A stretch of DNA of 64,000 bases from Candidatus Gastranaerophilales bacterium (GTDB lineage: Bacteria; Cyanobacteriota; Vampirovibrionia; Gastranaerophilales; Gastranaerophilaceae). A program made the translations under genes and the position numbers. Each line of letters begins with the position of its first letter. Position 1 is the first letter of the stretch. A model generated the notes under the pieces. That model was given only the letters and a program-made list of their open reading frames with translations. It made no database searches and had not been told where the DNA came from. The DNA lies in the NCBI GenBank assembly GCA_944324905.1, contig CALUYB010000003.1:1-64000 (forward strand), read 5' to 3'. Positions 9,652-18,825 of this stretch are shown here, piece after piece.

Positions 9652-10917
9652 ATGCCAAACCCAATGACAATAACTGAAAAAATCTTTGCTGCACACAGCG
9701 GTAGGGATTTTGTAAAAGCAGGTGAGTTAATTAATGCAAAGGTTGATGTTGCACTTGCAAATGATATTACAGGGCCAATTGCAATTTCTGAATTTAAAAA
9801 AATAGGGGTTGAGAGAGTTTTTGACCCATCAAGAGTTGTTTTAGTTCCTGATCATTTTGTGCCGAATAAAGATATTAAATCGGCGCAGCAAGCAAAAATT
9901 GTGCGTGATTTTTCACGTGAGCAGAAATTAACAAACTACTTTGAAGTTGGCAGAATGGGTATTGAGCATGCACTTTTGCCTGACAAAGGAATTGTGACAG
10001 CGGGTGATTTAATCATTGGTGCAGATTCTCACACTTGTACCTATGGTGCATTGGGTGCTTTTTCTACAGGCGTCGGCTCGACCGATTTAGGTTGCACAAT
10101 GGCATCGGGTGAAACGTGGTTTAAAGTTCCATCTGCTATTAAAGTTGAATTTAGTGGCAAATTAAATAAATGGGTTAGTGCAAAAGATTTAATCTTGCAT
10201 TTAATAGGTGACATTGGCGTTGACGGTGCTTTGTACAAGACACTTGAAATCGGCGGAGATACTATTAAAAATATGCCAATGGACGGAAGATTTACCATTT
10301 GCAACATGGCAATTGAAGCAGGTGCTAAAAACGGTATTATTGAACCTGATGAAATAACGCGCGAATTTTTAAAAGGCAGAAGTCTAAGAGAGCCTGTATT
10401 CTATAAAAGCGACGAAGGCGCAAATTACGAAAGAGTTATAAAATATGACGTTTCAGAAATAGAGCCAACGGTAGCAAAACCTCATTTGCCAGAAAACACT
10501 TGCCCTATATCAAAAATTGGAGATATAAAAATTGATCAGGCTGTAATTGGTAGCTGCACCAATGGTAGATTGAGTGATTTAAAAGTAGCAGCAGAAATTC
10601 TTGAAGGCAGAAAAGTTCATCCTGATGTACGTTTAATTGTATTTCCGGGGACTCAAGAAATTTATCTTGAAGCAATAAAATTAGGTTACATTGAAAGCAT
10701 AATAAAAGCAGGCGGTGCTGTTTCAACACCTACTTGCGGGCCCTGTCTTGGCGGGCACTGCGGAATTTTAGCAAAGGGCGAGAGAGCAATTTCAACGACT
10801 AACAGAAATTTTGTAGGCAGAATGGGCCATCCAGAGAGTGAAGTTTATCTTTCATCCCCTGCTGTTGCCGCTGCGAGCGCAATTTTGGGTAAAATTTCAT
10901 CTCCTGAGGAGTTGTAA
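9652..10917 (+). CDS. leuC: 3-isopropylmalate dehydratase large subunit (LeuC, about 420-aa type)
   Basis: [4Fe-4S] dehydratase that isomerises 2- to 3-isopropylmalate in leucine synthesis (421 aa). The cluster ligands are visible as S-C302-T-N-G-R and T-C362-G-P-C365. The substrate motifs G-I-E-H-A-L-L-P near 103 and G-A-D-S-H-T-C-T near 123 are canonical for the short LeuC type. An SD (GGAGAG) fits the ATG. The small subunit LeuD is absent here and must be encoded elsewhere. The start codon of the following amidase abuts this stop. Homoaconitase or citramalate isomerase activity cannot be excluded by sequence alone. Confidence 0.85.
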   Translation: MPNPMTITEKIFAAHSGRDFVKAGELINAKVDVALANDITGPIAISEFKKIGVERVFDPSRVVLVPDHFVPNKDIKSAQQAKIVRDFSREQKLTNYFEVGRMGIEHALLPDKGIVTAGDLIIGADSHTCTYGALGAFSTGVGSTDLGCTMASGETWFKVPSAIKVEFSGKLNKWVSAKDLILHLIGDIGVDGALYKTLEIGGDTIKNMPMDGRFTICNMAIEAGAKNGIIEPDEITREFLKGRSLREPVFYKSDEGANYERVIKYDVSEIEPTVAKPHLPENTCPISKIGDIKIDQAVIGSCTNGRLSDLKVAAEILEGRKVHPDVRLIVFPGTQEIYLEAIKLGYIESIIKAGGAVSTPTCGPCLGGHCGILAKGERAISTTNRNFVGRMGHPESEVYLSSPAVAAASAILGKISSPEEL

Positions 10918-11751
10918 GTGATTAAATATATACTGGCGTTACAAATCTCGTCATTGATTGCAAAACCTAAGGAAAACTTTAAAAATCTGGAAGAATATTT
11001 ATCTGAAATTTTTGCAGATAAAACAATTAAACCTGATTTTATTTTCTTGCCTGAAGTATGGTCTGTTGGCTGGTATCCGCAATGTTTTGAGCAATTTGAT
11101 AATGATAATGAAACACTTGATTTTTTAGTTAAAATTGCAAAAAAATACAACGTCAACATTTTTGGCGGCTCTTATATAAGAAATGACAATGGCAAATTAA
11201 AAAACTCTATGCCTGTAATTTTGCGCGACGGAAGTATTTTAGGGTTTTATGATAAAATTCATCTCTACACCCCCGATGGCGAGGGGGTTTTAAGTTGCGG
11301 TAATACACCTGCTATATTTGAAATTGAAGGTCTTAGAATTGGTGTTTCAATTTGTTATGACATAAGATTTCCTGAGTTATTTAGGAGTTATATAAACCAA
11401 GCTGAGCCGCCGCATTTGCTTGTTAATCTTTCGGCGTGGCCTATGACAAGGGCTGCACAGTATGTTAGCATGGCAAAATCGCGTGCAATTGAAAATCAGT
11501 CATACTTTTTAGCGCTTTCACAATGTGGTCAAATAAAAGATGACGTTTATAATTCCGGTTGCTCTTGTCTTGTAGAGCCAATGGGTGAGTGCATTTGCAA
11601 GTTGGATGTAAATCGCGGTTATATTTATTCTCAAATCGATACTGATGTTGTAGACAATGTAAGAAATACTTATCCTAATCTTAGGAACAGAAAAGTCTTT
11701 GATTATGGGTTTAATGTGCTAAAATATAGCGTTGGGAGTGTAAAATGTTAA
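10918..11751 (+). CDS. Carbon-nitrogen hydrolase (nitrilase superfamily, omega-amidase-like)
   Basis: Amidase of the nitrilase superfamily (277 aa). The catalytic triad is E46 (L-P-E-V-W), K113 (Y-D-K-I-H-L-Y) and C146 (S-I-C-Y-D-I-R-F-P-E-L). C-Y-D-x-R-F-P-E is the pattern of omega-amidase/Nit2-type enzymes, which hydrolyse the amide of alpha-ketoglutaramate or similar small molecules. The GTG start directly follows the leuC stop with no gap, and the C-terminus overlaps dacB by 7 bp, so translation is probably coupled. The exact substrate is unknown. A second paralogue lies at 18810-19634. Confidence 0.82.
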   Translation: MIKYILALQISSLIAKPKENFKNLEEYLSEIFADKTIKPDFIFLPEVWSVGWYPQCFEQFDNDNETLDFLVKIAKKYNVNIFGGSYIRNDNGKLKNSMPVILRDGSILGFYDKIHLYTPDGEGVLSCGNTPAIFEIEGLRIGVSICYDIRFPELFRSYINQAEPPHLLVNLSAWPMTRAAQYVSMAKSRAIENQSYFLALSQCGQIKDDVYNSGCSCLVEPMGECICKLDVNRGYIYSQIDTDVVDNVRNTYPNLRNRKVFDYGFNVLKYSVGSVKC

Positions 11752-13124
11752 AGAAATTATTACTTCTGTTTAGCTTTTTTGTTCTTGCCATCTGTCCATC
11801 GCGCGCCGCTATTTTTTCTTATGATTTTTCTAAAGTTATAGCTGAGCAAGATTTTGACGGTTCTTCAACAATTTCAATTACTGTATTAGATAAAAATACA
11901 AAAAAAGTTTTGTATTCAAAAAATGAAAATAAAATGATGAATACCGCCTCTGCACTTAAATTATACACTTTTGCAAGCGCACTTGATACTCTTGGTGAAG
12001 ATTATAAGTTTGAGACTGCTTTTTATTTATCTGGTGGCAACTTGTATTTAAAACTTGGTGCTGATCCGCTTCTTACAAAGGATGATTTATATGAACTTGT
12101 TCAAAAGTTAAAGAAAAGTGTTGATTTTAAAAATGTAAAATATATCTACATTGATGATAGCATAATTAGTAGAACACCATATCCTGACGGGTGGTGTGTA
12201 GATGATTTTTGGCCTACAATTGCGCCAATTAGCCCTTATATTATTGATGGCAACAAAGTTAAAATCAGAATAGTTCTCGCGCCGTATCGTGAATCTATGA
12301 CAATTGTGCAAGACGATAAATACAAGTTTTCATTTATTAATCAGCTGGAAATTTCTGATGTCAATGATATTAAGATTGCAAAAAATTATACAGATATGCA
12401 AAATTTAATTACCATGAGCGGCAAAATAGCAGATGATTATAATTTATATATTCCTGTTAGTAACCCTAAAACTTTATTTATAGCACGATTAGAAGATGCC
12501 TTTGGCAAGTATAAAATTCCATATAGCGATAAATTTTATTTCAAAGTAACTCCAGTCAATGCCAAAAAAGTTGCAAGCGTAAATCATACTATTGAGGATG
12601 TTTCTGTGCCAATTTTAAAATATTCTGATAATTTTTCTTCAGAAGTTTTATTTAGGGTTGCAGGCAATGTCTATGCAAAAAACCATGGAATAAAGCCGCA
12701 AATTACTGGCAGTAGTCTTGGTACAACAAAAAATGGCATTTTGATGTTCAATGATTTTTACACAAAAGCAAATCTTGATATGAAATATATAAAAATCGTT
12801 GATGGCAGCGGTGTTTCAAGATATAATGCCGCAAGCAGTAAATGGCTGGCGCAGGCACTTTTATATTTAAGCAATAAATATGAACTTAAAAAATATATGG
12901 AGGGTGCTGACGAAGGGACGCTGAAAAAGCGTTTGCGTTATTTAAAAGGAAATGTCTACGCTAAAACAGGCACTCATAAGGGTTTGAGTTCTCTTGTAGG
13001 TTTAATGACAACAAAAAAAGAACAAGATGTTGCTTTTGCAATTATTGTCCAGTGTTTTACAAAGTCAGCGAGCATGTTAAAAACTTTTGAAGATGACCTT
13101 GTAGATTGTATTTTTAATCTTTAA
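11745..13124 (+). CDS. dacB: D-alanyl-D-alanine carboxypeptidase/endopeptidase (DacB/PBP4 type)
   Basis: Periplasmic penicillin-binding protein that trims peptidoglycan (459 aa). The signal peptide spans about 1-21. The active-site motifs are S69-A-L-K72 (S-x-x-K), S-R-Y-N (S-x-N) near residue 365 and K-T-G near 414. This order and the large insert between the first two motifs match the S13 family (PBP4). The start lies inside the end of the amidase gene. Its tail overlaps the convergent patatin gene by 11 bp. Confidence 0.88.
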   Translation: MLKKLLLLFSFFVLAICPSRAAIFSYDFSKVIAEQDFDGSSTISITVLDKNTKKVLYSKNENKMMNTASALKLYTFASALDTLGEDYKFETAFYLSGGNLYLKLGADPLLTKDDLYELVQKLKKSVDFKNVKYIYIDDSIISRTPYPDGWCVDDFWPTIAPISPYIIDGNKVKIRIVLAPYRESMTIVQDDKYKFSFINQLEISDVNDIKIAKNYTDMQNLITMSGKIADDYNLYIPVSNPKTLFIARLEDAFGKYKIPYSDKFYFKVTPVNAKKVASVNHTIEDVSVPILKYSDNFSSEVLFRVAGNVYAKNHGIKPQITGSSLGTTKNGILMFNDFYTKANLDMKYIKIVDGSGVSRYNAASSKWLAQALLYLSNKYELKKYMEGADEGTLKKRLRYLKGNVYAKTGTHKGLSSLVGLMTTKKEQDVAFAIIVQCFTKSASMLKTFEDDLVDCIFNL

Positions 13125-14304
13125 TTTCCAAGGTTTTAAGAGTCAGAATTTTAATGATTTCATCGGCACTTCTTTTAACGAGTTCTTTATTTTTTATTTC
13201 ATAATTTTTCAATAACAGAAAAGAAGTTTTTTCTTCCAAATTGCAGTCGAATAATTTTTTAAAGTCTAATAATTTATTGTAAATTGCAACGTCAATATAT
13301 TTTTTGTGCTCGCAAAGATGCGAAAACAGCTCGCAAAGTACAATATAGGCATCTTTGATTTTATTATTTTCAATTTCGTTTTTGAACTTTATCATAAAAA
13401 GCTGAATTTGTTGATAGTTTTTAAAAAGTTTTTCGCGCTTTTTAGGCAATATGTTTTTAAAGTACTCATCAGTTGCGACATATCCCATTTTTATCATTTC
13501 GCTTTTTCTGGCATCTGATATCATAAAGTCCATAACGGAAATGTTGTCGGTATCAATCTTTATGTAGTCAAATTTGTCCTTTTGACCGTATAAATCTATT
13601 ATATAGTCTGTTGCAAAGCCGGAAATAGTATTGTATACAGCGTTTAGATAATCAAGAGGTGTGTTTATCTCTCTTTTATTTTTGGTATCCTCAAGCCTAA
13701 ATTCAAGAATCCTTTCTTTTTTGCTGCTCAAGGTTTTACTTAGCCGCCAAAGCGGCCAGCTTTTTGCCAAATCACCGTCAACAATCATGTTGCCATTTAT
13801 CTCAAGCGGTTTGAAAAGTCCCGGCATACTGACTGAAGCCCTAACTGCCATTGCAATTTCAGCCTCCGGTGTGCATTCTTTTGAAAATTCATGGTATTTA
13901 TTGTTTGTTATATCGGTTGAATAAATAATCAAATCATCTTTTAAATCTTTAAATTTTACAGGCGGCATTTGCCCTTTTTTGTAAGCATTTTTGTAAAATT
14001 GACTTTCAATTTTATCTCTCATCCACTCCAAAAGCAACTCGCCTTTTGATAGTGCAATCTGATTGCCAAAGTTAAAGTTTATGTCTTTGAAGAATTCTAT
14101 ACTTATTGAGCAAAAGAATTTTTTAATGTCTTCAAAATCGTATCCTATCGCGCAAAGTGTCGCAAAGACTGAGCCAATTGATGAACCGGCATACCCTGTA
14201 ATTTTTATATTATGCTCCATAAGAGCCTTGTAAGCTCCAACATAACTGACTCCTCTTATCCCTCCACCGCCAAATATAACAAAATATTCCAGTTCCTTGC
14301 CCAT
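13114..14304 (-). CDS. Patatin-like phospholipase
   Basis: Serine lipid acyl hydrolase of the patatin/RssA family (396 aa). The oxyanion loop is G-G-G-G-I-R-G (residues 12-18). The nucleophile elbow is G-S-S42-I-G, and the catalytic Asp is D176 in V-D-G-D. The catalytic domain fills the first 250 residues or so; a 140-residue Lys-rich helical extension of unknown role follows. There is no signal peptide, so it is cytoplasmic unless exported by a specialised route. Its ATG lies 3 bp after the motB stop, so it may be co-transcribed with motAB. Confidence 0.86.
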   Translation of the reverse strand: MGKELEYFVIFGGGGIRGVSYVGAYKALMEHNIKITGYAGSSIGSVFATLCAIGYDFEDIKKFFCSISIEFFKDINFNFGNQIALSKGELLLEWMRDKIESQFYKNAYKKGQMPPVKFKDLKDDLIIYSTDITNNKYHEFSKECTPEAEIAMAVRASVSMPGLFKPLEINGNMIVDGDLAKSWPLWRLSKTLSSKKERILEFRLEDTKNKREINTPLDYLNAVYNTISGFATDYIIDLYGQKDKFDYIKIDTDNISVMDFMISDARKSEMIKMGYVATDEYFKNILPKKREKLFKNYQQIQLFMIKFKNEIENNKIKDAYIVLCELFSHLCEHKKYIDVAIYNKLLDFKKLFDCNLEEKTSFLLLKNYEIKNKELVKRSADEIIKILTLKTLEIKD

Positions 14305-14307
14305 TTT

Positions 14308-15267
14308 CTACTCCAAGAAATCCGGTCTTTGCTGCATTTTATTTGCATTAGGGTTGTTTTCTATGCTGTCAATTCTCTTTGTTTCTTTTTTGTAAACTTG
14401 CTTAAAGTCTATAACGTTTTCAAGTAATTTTTCATCTTCCCCTGTTAATTTTCTTGCAGCTTCGGATACTGTTGCGCTTTTTTTGCCACTTAAGCTTTTA
14501 AGTGTGTCCATATTTTTTGAATTTATGTTTTTGTATTTGTTTTTCAAAATAACAATTTCAACGCGTCGGTTTTTTTGTTTTGCAAGTTGCGAGTTGCCTT
14601 CGGCTATCGGAACAGTATCAGCGTAACCTGATGCTATAAAAATTGAAGGGTTAAAGTTATAATTATTTATAAAATGCCTTACAACACTTGAAGCCCTAGC
14701 GCTTGATAACTCCCAATTAGAGGGATATTTACTACTACTTACCGGATCTGAATCAGTATGACCCTCAACTCTTATTATATGAATTGCAAAGTGTTCTTTT
14801 ATGAGTTTTGCAACCGTATCGAGCGGGACAAGCGAATCCGGCGAAATTTCAGCCGAGCCTGATTTAAAAGTCAAAGCATTATCTGCAAGTTTTATAATTA
14901 GTCCGCGATTGTCAATCTCTGCTTGTACTCCGTCAAGTTTCATTTCATCTATAGTATCTTTAATTTCTTCATAAGAGTCCTGTTCGTACCTTGGGCTTAA
15001 GTACTCAAGCATTATTGGGTTAGTTGCGCCATTATAACCGTCAAATATTGAATCAGAACTTGCTAAAATACTCTCTTGACCATCAAATACGTTTGATTGA
15101 AAAGCTTTTTTAAGTGCTTCTTCAAGTTTTGCAAAATCAGACATATCTACTTGTGATAGAGCATACAATACGACAAATGTTGCAAAAAGTAATGTCATAA
15201 AATCTGCATATGAAACAAGCCAACGCTCTAGATTTTCATGGTCTTCATGTTTTTTTCTTTTAGCCAT
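14308..15267 (-). CDS. motB: Flagellar motor stator protein MotB
   Basis: Stator subunit that anchors the proton channel to peptidoglycan (319 aa). The N-terminal basic stretch is followed by one membrane helix with the proton-carrying Asp (S-Y-A-D22-F-M-T). The OmpA-like peptidoglycan-binding domain (about 120-250) contains V-E-G-H-T-D-S and the N-W-E-L-S-x-A-R-A motif. An extra C-terminal tail of 65 residues is Lys/Glu-rich. Its ATG overlaps the motA stop by one base. No other flagellar gene lies in the window. Confidence 0.92.
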   Translation of the reverse strand: MAKRKKHEDHENLERWLVSYADFMTLLFATFVVLYALSQVDMSDFAKLEEALKKAFQSNVFDGQESILASSDSIFDGYNGATNPIMLEYLSPRYEQDSYEEIKDTIDEMKLDGVQAEIDNRGLIIKLADNALTFKSGSAEISPDSLVPLDTVAKLIKEHFAIHIIRVEGHTDSDPVSSSKYPSNWELSSARASSVVRHFINNYNFNPSIFIASGYADTVPIAEGNSQLAKQKNRRVEIVILKNKYKNINSKNMDTLKSLSGKKSATVSEAARKLTGEDEKLLENVIDFKQVYKKETKRIDSIENNPNANKMQQRPDFLE

Positions 15268-16046
15268 TATTCAGCTTTAGCCTCTTTTTTTTCTGATTTT
15301 TTCTTGTCCATAAGATAAGTTTCAAGCTTGCGTTCAATAAGCGCAGGGCTTTCACCTGCTTGTATTGATAAGACGCCTGATATAATAATTTCTTTTGCAA
15401 CAAAAATCTTTTGATATTTTTGTTTTATTCTGGTTGAAAAAGGGATTGTAACTAAGTTTGCAAGGAACAAACCATAAATTGTTGCAACAAAGGCAACTGC
15501 GATACCTGCACCCAGTTTAGACGGGTCTGATAAGTTCTGCATAACCTGAATAAGACCCATAACAGCACCGATGATACCAAGTGTTGGCGCATAACCGCCT
15601 GCTGACTCGTAAACCTTCGCACCTGTTTGCACTTTATCCTCAAGTCTTGCAAGTTGATTTTCCATCATTTCTCTAACAAGTGAAGGGTCGGCACCGTCAG
15701 CAACCGCTTCAAGTCCCAAACTCAAAAGCGGGTCAGAGGCTTTTTTTGCTTCTTTTTCAAGTATGATGACCCCTTCTTTTCTTGCTTTTTGGCTGTAGTC
15801 AACGATTTCCGCTATTAATTTGTCCATGTTTGGAACTTCATTAAAATATACAGTTTTTAACAATGAAAAAGCTATTTTAAAGTCTGCTATGGGGAAGCTT
15901 AAAAATACTGCGCCTGAAGTGCCGCCTATTACGATAAAAGCCGCTGTTATTTGTAAGATTTGCCCTATGTTACCGCCTTCCATAATCATGCCGGTTAATA
16001 TAAAGGCAAAACCCATGAATGTTCCTAATACTGCTGCAAAATCCAT
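15267..16046 (-). CDS. motA: Flagellar motor stator protein MotA
   Basis: Four-helix proton-channel stator subunit (259 aa). The third helix carries P154 in G-G-Y-A-P-T-L-G-I-I-G, the conserved MotA proline. The cytoplasmic loop contains R89 and E97 of the R-x-x-G-x-x-x-L-E charge motif that contacts the rotor. The last helix reads G-I-A-V-A-F-V-A-T-I-Y-G. It is first in a motA-motB pair. The OmpA-domain partner rules out ExbB/TolQ. A lysine-rich tail ends the protein. Confidence 0.92.
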   Translation of the reverse strand: MDFAAVLGTFMGFAFILTGMIMEGGNIGQILQITAAFIVIGGTSGAVFLSFPIADFKIAFSLLKTVYFNEVPNMDKLIAEIVDYSQKARKEGVIILEKEAKKASDPLLSLGLEAVADGADPSLVREMMENQLARLEDKVQTGAKVYESAGGYAPTLGIIGAVMGLIQVMQNLSDPSKLGAGIAVAFVATIYGLFLANLVTIPFSTRIKQKYQKIFVAKEIIISGVLSIQAGESPALIERKLETYLMDKKKSEKKEAKAE

Positions 16047-16128
16047 TATTCTATTTTCTCCAATTTTCTTTTATTATCTCTAAAAGTTTAAAATCTTGTA
16101 TCAACCGTATAACTGAATTATTCTAGCA

Positions 16129-16151
16129 TTTTTCGCCTTTTTAGGCAAAAA
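16129..16151. repeat. Small A/T-flanked hairpin between motA and leuC2
   Basis: GCCT (16135-16138) and AGGC (16143-16146) form a short stem flanked by T-run and A-run arms with one bulged base. It sits just upstream of the leuC2 -35 box. It may be a weak bidirectional terminator. Confidence 0.3.
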
Positions 16152-16180
16152 TTTACAAAAATTTTATTTAACTATATAAT
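16152..16180 (+). promoter_or_regulatory. Sigma-70 promoter of the second leuC
   Basis: TTTACA (16152-16157), a 17-bp spacer and a perfect TATAAT (16175-16180) lie 28 bp before the ATG at 16208. GGAGATGA near 16197 provides the SD. Confidence 0.75.
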
Positions 16181-16207
16181 TATTTTATAGTTTATGGAGA
16201 TGAAGTT

Positions 16208-17449
16208 ATGTCCGGATTAACATTGGCTCAAAAAATTATTTCAAAACACTGTGATAAAACAGTCCAACCGGGAGAATTGGTAATTGCGCGTGTTGACGTT
16301 GCTGCAGTTCAAGACGGGACTGGGCCTTTAACAATACAGGAGTTTAAAAAGTTGGGCAAGGATAAACTTGCAAATCCTAAGCGTACAATTTTATTTATTG
16401 ACCATGCTGCACCCAGCCCGAGAAAAGAGCTTTCAAATTCCCACCTTGTAATTCGCGAGTTTGCAAAGGAATATGGCGCTGTGCTGTCGGATATTGGTGA
16501 AGGTGTTTGCCACCAAAGGCTTGTAGAAAGTTTTGTAAATCCTTATGAAATATTAGTTGGTGCTGATTCACATACCTGCACTTCAGGTGCATTGGGTGCT
16601 TTTGCTACAGGGATGGGCTCAACAGATATTGCAGTTGCTTTTGCACTTGGTAAAACGTGGTTAAAAGTTCCATCTTCTTTTAAAGTTGTCGTCAACGGTA
16701 AATTCAGGGAAAATGTATGCTCAAAAGATTTAATGCTTTATTTAATAGGCAAAATTGGCGCAGATGGTGCAACTTATAGAGCATTAGAATTTTGTGGCGA
16801 AACAATTAAAAATATGTCTATGGCTGAGCGTTTTACACTTGCAAATATGGCGGTTGAAGCCGGTGCTAAGGCGGGTTTGTTTGAAACAGATGAAAAGACT
16901 TACGAGTATTTAAAAGAAAACGGTCGCGAAGATAAGTTTGTAGAGATAAAAATGGATGACGATGCAAAATACGAAAGAATAGTTGAGATTGATGCGTCTG
17001 AAATTGAACCATGCGTATCATGTCCGCATACGGTTGATAACGTTAAATTTGCAAAAGAGTTAAACAATATTAAGGTAAATCAAGTTTTTGTAGGTACTTG
17101 TACAAATGGCAGAATCGAAGATTTGCGCGTGGTTGCAAAAGTCCTAAAGGGCAAAAAGAAACACCCCGATGTGCGCATGATAATTGTTCCAGCCTCACCA
17201 AAGATATACTTGCAAGCTGTAAAAGAAAGGTTAATTGAAACTTTTGTAGAGGCCGGTGCAACATTTTTACCTGCTGGCTGTGGGCCTTGTGTGGGCGTAC
17301 ATGGCGGTATTTTAGGTGATGGTGAGGTTTGCCTTGCAACTCAAAACAGAAATTTCCAAGGCAGAATGGGCAATACTAAGGGATTTATTTACCTTGCTTC
17401 CCCTTATGTTGCTGCAAAATCTGCTATAGCAGGATATATTACAGATTAG
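16208..17449 (+). CDS. Second LeuC/homoaconitase-family dehydratase large subunit
   Basis: Aconitase-superfamily large subunit (413 aa), paralogous to the leuC at 9652. The [4Fe-4S] ligands are C298 (G-T-C-T-N-G-R), C358 and C361 (G-C-G-P-C). Instead of the LeuC motif G-I-E-H-A-L it carries G-V-C-H-Q (99-103), seen in homoaconitase and dimethylmalate dehydratase-like relatives, so its substrate probably differs. No small subunit follows. It has its own consensus promoter. It is probably not a redundant copy; candidates are citramalate/methylmalate or another 2-hydroxyacid isomerisation. Confidence 0.75.
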   Translation: MSGLTLAQKIISKHCDKTVQPGELVIARVDVAAVQDGTGPLTIQEFKKLGKDKLANPKRTILFIDHAAPSPRKELSNSHLVIREFAKEYGAVLSDIGEGVCHQRLVESFVNPYEILVGADSHTCTSGALGAFATGMGSTDIAVAFALGKTWLKVPSSFKVVVNGKFRENVCSKDLMLYLIGKIGADGATYRALEFCGETIKNMSMAERFTLANMAVEAGAKAGLFETDEKTYEYLKENGREDKFVEIKMDDDAKYERIVEIDASEIEPCVSCPHTVDNVKFAKELNNIKVNQVFVGTCTNGRIEDLRVVAKVLKGKKKHPDVRMIIVPASPKIYLQAVKERLIETFVEAGATFLPAGCGPCVGVHGGILGDGEVCLATQNRNFQGRMGNTKGFIYLASPYVAAKSAIAGYITD

Positions 17450-17460
17450 TTGAATTGCTC

Positions 17461-17489
17461 TTGACCGTTTTATTTATTAATGGTTTAAT
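17461..17489 (+). promoter_or_regulatory. Promoter driving the repeat leader, tRNA-Met and possibly DUF475
   Basis: TTGACC (17461-17466), a 17-bp spacer and an extended -10 (TGG before TTTAAT, 17484-17489). Transcription is predicted to start near 17496, exactly at the first base of the GTCAC arm of repeat unit 1. It begins only 12 bp after the second leuC stop. Confidence 0.65.
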
Positions 17490-17493
17490 TTAT

Positions 17494-17681
17494 ATGTCAC
17501 GTTTTTCGAGAGGGAAGGTAGCGCAGCTACTGCAAGCCCGATTGATAATTAAATAATTAAAGTCGTCACGGGCCTGTGGCACTCTGCCGAGAAAAAGGTG
17601 ACTAAATGTCACGTTTTTCGAGAGGGAAGGTAGCGCAGCTACCGCAAGCCCGATTGATAATTAAATACTAAAAGTCGTCAC

Positions 17682-17692
<11 letters not shown>
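17494..17692 (+). repeat. 87-bp sequence repeated at a 112-bp period, second copy running into tRNA-Met
   Basis: Positions 17494-17580 and 17606-17692 are 84/87 identical. The differences are one T/C near position 38 and two bases in the A/T-rich middle. The 3' end of both copies is the first 11 nt of the tRNA-Met gene (GGGCCTGTGGC), so unit 1 holds a truncated tRNA start while unit 2 continues into the real tRNA. After the shared part unit 1 has 25 bp of its own (17581-17605). The high identity implies a recent duplication. Confidence 0.9.
17496..17619 (+). promoter_or_regulatory. Riboswitch-like leader: closing helix versus terminator hairpin
   Basis: GTCAC-G-TTTTTC (17496-17507) can pair with GAAAAA-G-GTGAC (17591-17602): 11 pairs with one G-G mismatch, enclosing about 83 nt. 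Inside are GTAGC/GCTAC, GCCCG/CGGGC and GGCA/TGCC hairpins. The same 3' strand can instead pair with the downstream GTCAC-G-TTTTTC (17608-17619) around a TAAAT loop, giving a terminator-like hairpin with a T-run. The two folds exclude each other, as in a transcriptional riboswitch. I could not match it to a known class. Pairings are seen; the switching is inferred. Confidence 0.45.
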
Positions 17693-17753
<61 letters not shown>

Positions 17754-17775
17754 TTTTTTAGAAATTTTTACGGTT

Positions 17776-18825
17776 ATGTTAAAGTATTTTTTAGGGTCTT
17801 ATATTGTTACAGCGGTAGGTCTTGTGCTTGCTTATTTTTGGGGTGAGCATGTTCATCTTAACAGCGGCTTATCCTGTGTCTTTATAGCACTTGTTTTGGG
17901 TGTATTAGAAGTTAGTTTATCTTTTGACAATGCAGTTGTTAATGCTGCAAGGTTAGAAAAAATGTCGCCAAAGTGGCAGCACAGGTTCCTTACTTGGGGC
18001 ATAATTATTGCCGTTTTTGGTATGCGTTTTTTATTCCCAATATTAGTGGTTTCTATTTTTGCAAACATTGGACTTGTTGAAGTTGCGAATATGGCTTTAA
18101 CAAATGCTGATAAATATGCACATTATTTGCATATTTCCCATCCTCCAATAATTACTTTTGGCGGCACATTCCTTATGATGCTCTTTTTCTCTTATTTCTT
18201 TAATAAGAAAAAAGATGTACACTGGATTAAATTTATTGAAGAAAAGCTTGTTTCTTTTGGTGATTTTAAGGGCATACAAGTTGTATTAACTTTAATTGCT
18301 CTATATGTTATGCAGAATTATTTGCCTCAAGATATCAGGCTGGAAGTTGTAATTGCAGGGCTTTGGGGTGTAATAATTTACCTTTTAATCGATGGATTTA
18401 CCCATATGCTTGAAGCAAGAAGTGAAAACACTCATTGTACTGTAAAAGTAACAAATACCGGTCTTAAAAGCAGCTGTTTTGCGGGTTTTTTGTATTTAGA
18501 ATTAATTGACGCATCTTTCTCGCTCGATGGTGTTTTGGGTGCATTTGCTCTTAGTAAAGATATTTTGATTATTACAATTGGTTTGTCTATTGGTGCAATG
18601 TTTGTGCGTTCCCTTACTATTATGCTTGTAGAGAAAAAGACACTAAACCAATATATTTACCTTGAGCAGGGCGCGCATTGGGCAATTGGTGCATTAAGCT
18701 TTATTATGTTATATAGTGCAATACGCGAAGTACCTGAAGTTATTACAGGGCTTTTGGGGCTTGGCTTTATCGTTGCGGCGTTTATTTCTTCTTTAATTCA
18801 CAATAAAAATCAATCCAAATTATAA
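17776..18825 (+). CDS. DUF475/TerC-superfamily membrane protein
   Basis: Polytopic inner-membrane protein of 349 aa with about nine hydrophobic helices. Two acidic repeats mark the TerC/LysE-like fold: S-F-D51-N-A-V-V-N-A in the first half and S-L-D-G-V-L-G-A-F-A near residue 250. The overall pattern fits the DUF475 branch. Relatives are tied to tellurite resistance or metal (Mn, Ca) export, but this member's substrate is unknown. It starts 22 bp after tRNA-Met without a clear SD and may be read from the promoter at 17461 through the repeat leader and tRNA. Its tail overlaps the convergent nitrilase by 16 bp. Confidence 0.8.
   Translation: MLKYFLGSYIVTAVGLVLAYFWGEHVHLNSGLSCVFIALVLGVLEVSLSFDNAVVNAARLEKMSPKWQHRFLTWGIIIAVFGMRFLFPILVVSIFANIGLVEVANMALTNADKYAHYLHISHPPIITFGGTFLMMLFFSYFFNKKKDVHWIKFIEEKLVSFGDFKGIQVVLTLIALYVMQNYLPQDIRLEVVIAGLWGVIIYLLIDGFTHMLEARSENTHCTVKVTNTGLKSSCFAGFLYLELIDASFSLDGVLGAFALSKDILIITIGLSIGAMFVRSLTIMLVEKKTLNQYIYLEQGAHWAIGALSFIMLYSAIREVPEVITGLLGLGFIVAAFISSLIHNKNQSKL

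Noticed and set aside
14308-16046. ExbBD/TolQR rather than MotAB
   Set aside because: The downstream subunit has a full OmpA-like peptidoglycan-binding domain and the upstream one has the MotA P154 and R89/E97 motifs.
17494-17605. THF riboswitch, suggested by the word GTCGTCAC
   Set aside because: Only this word matches; the other conserved THF segments are absent.
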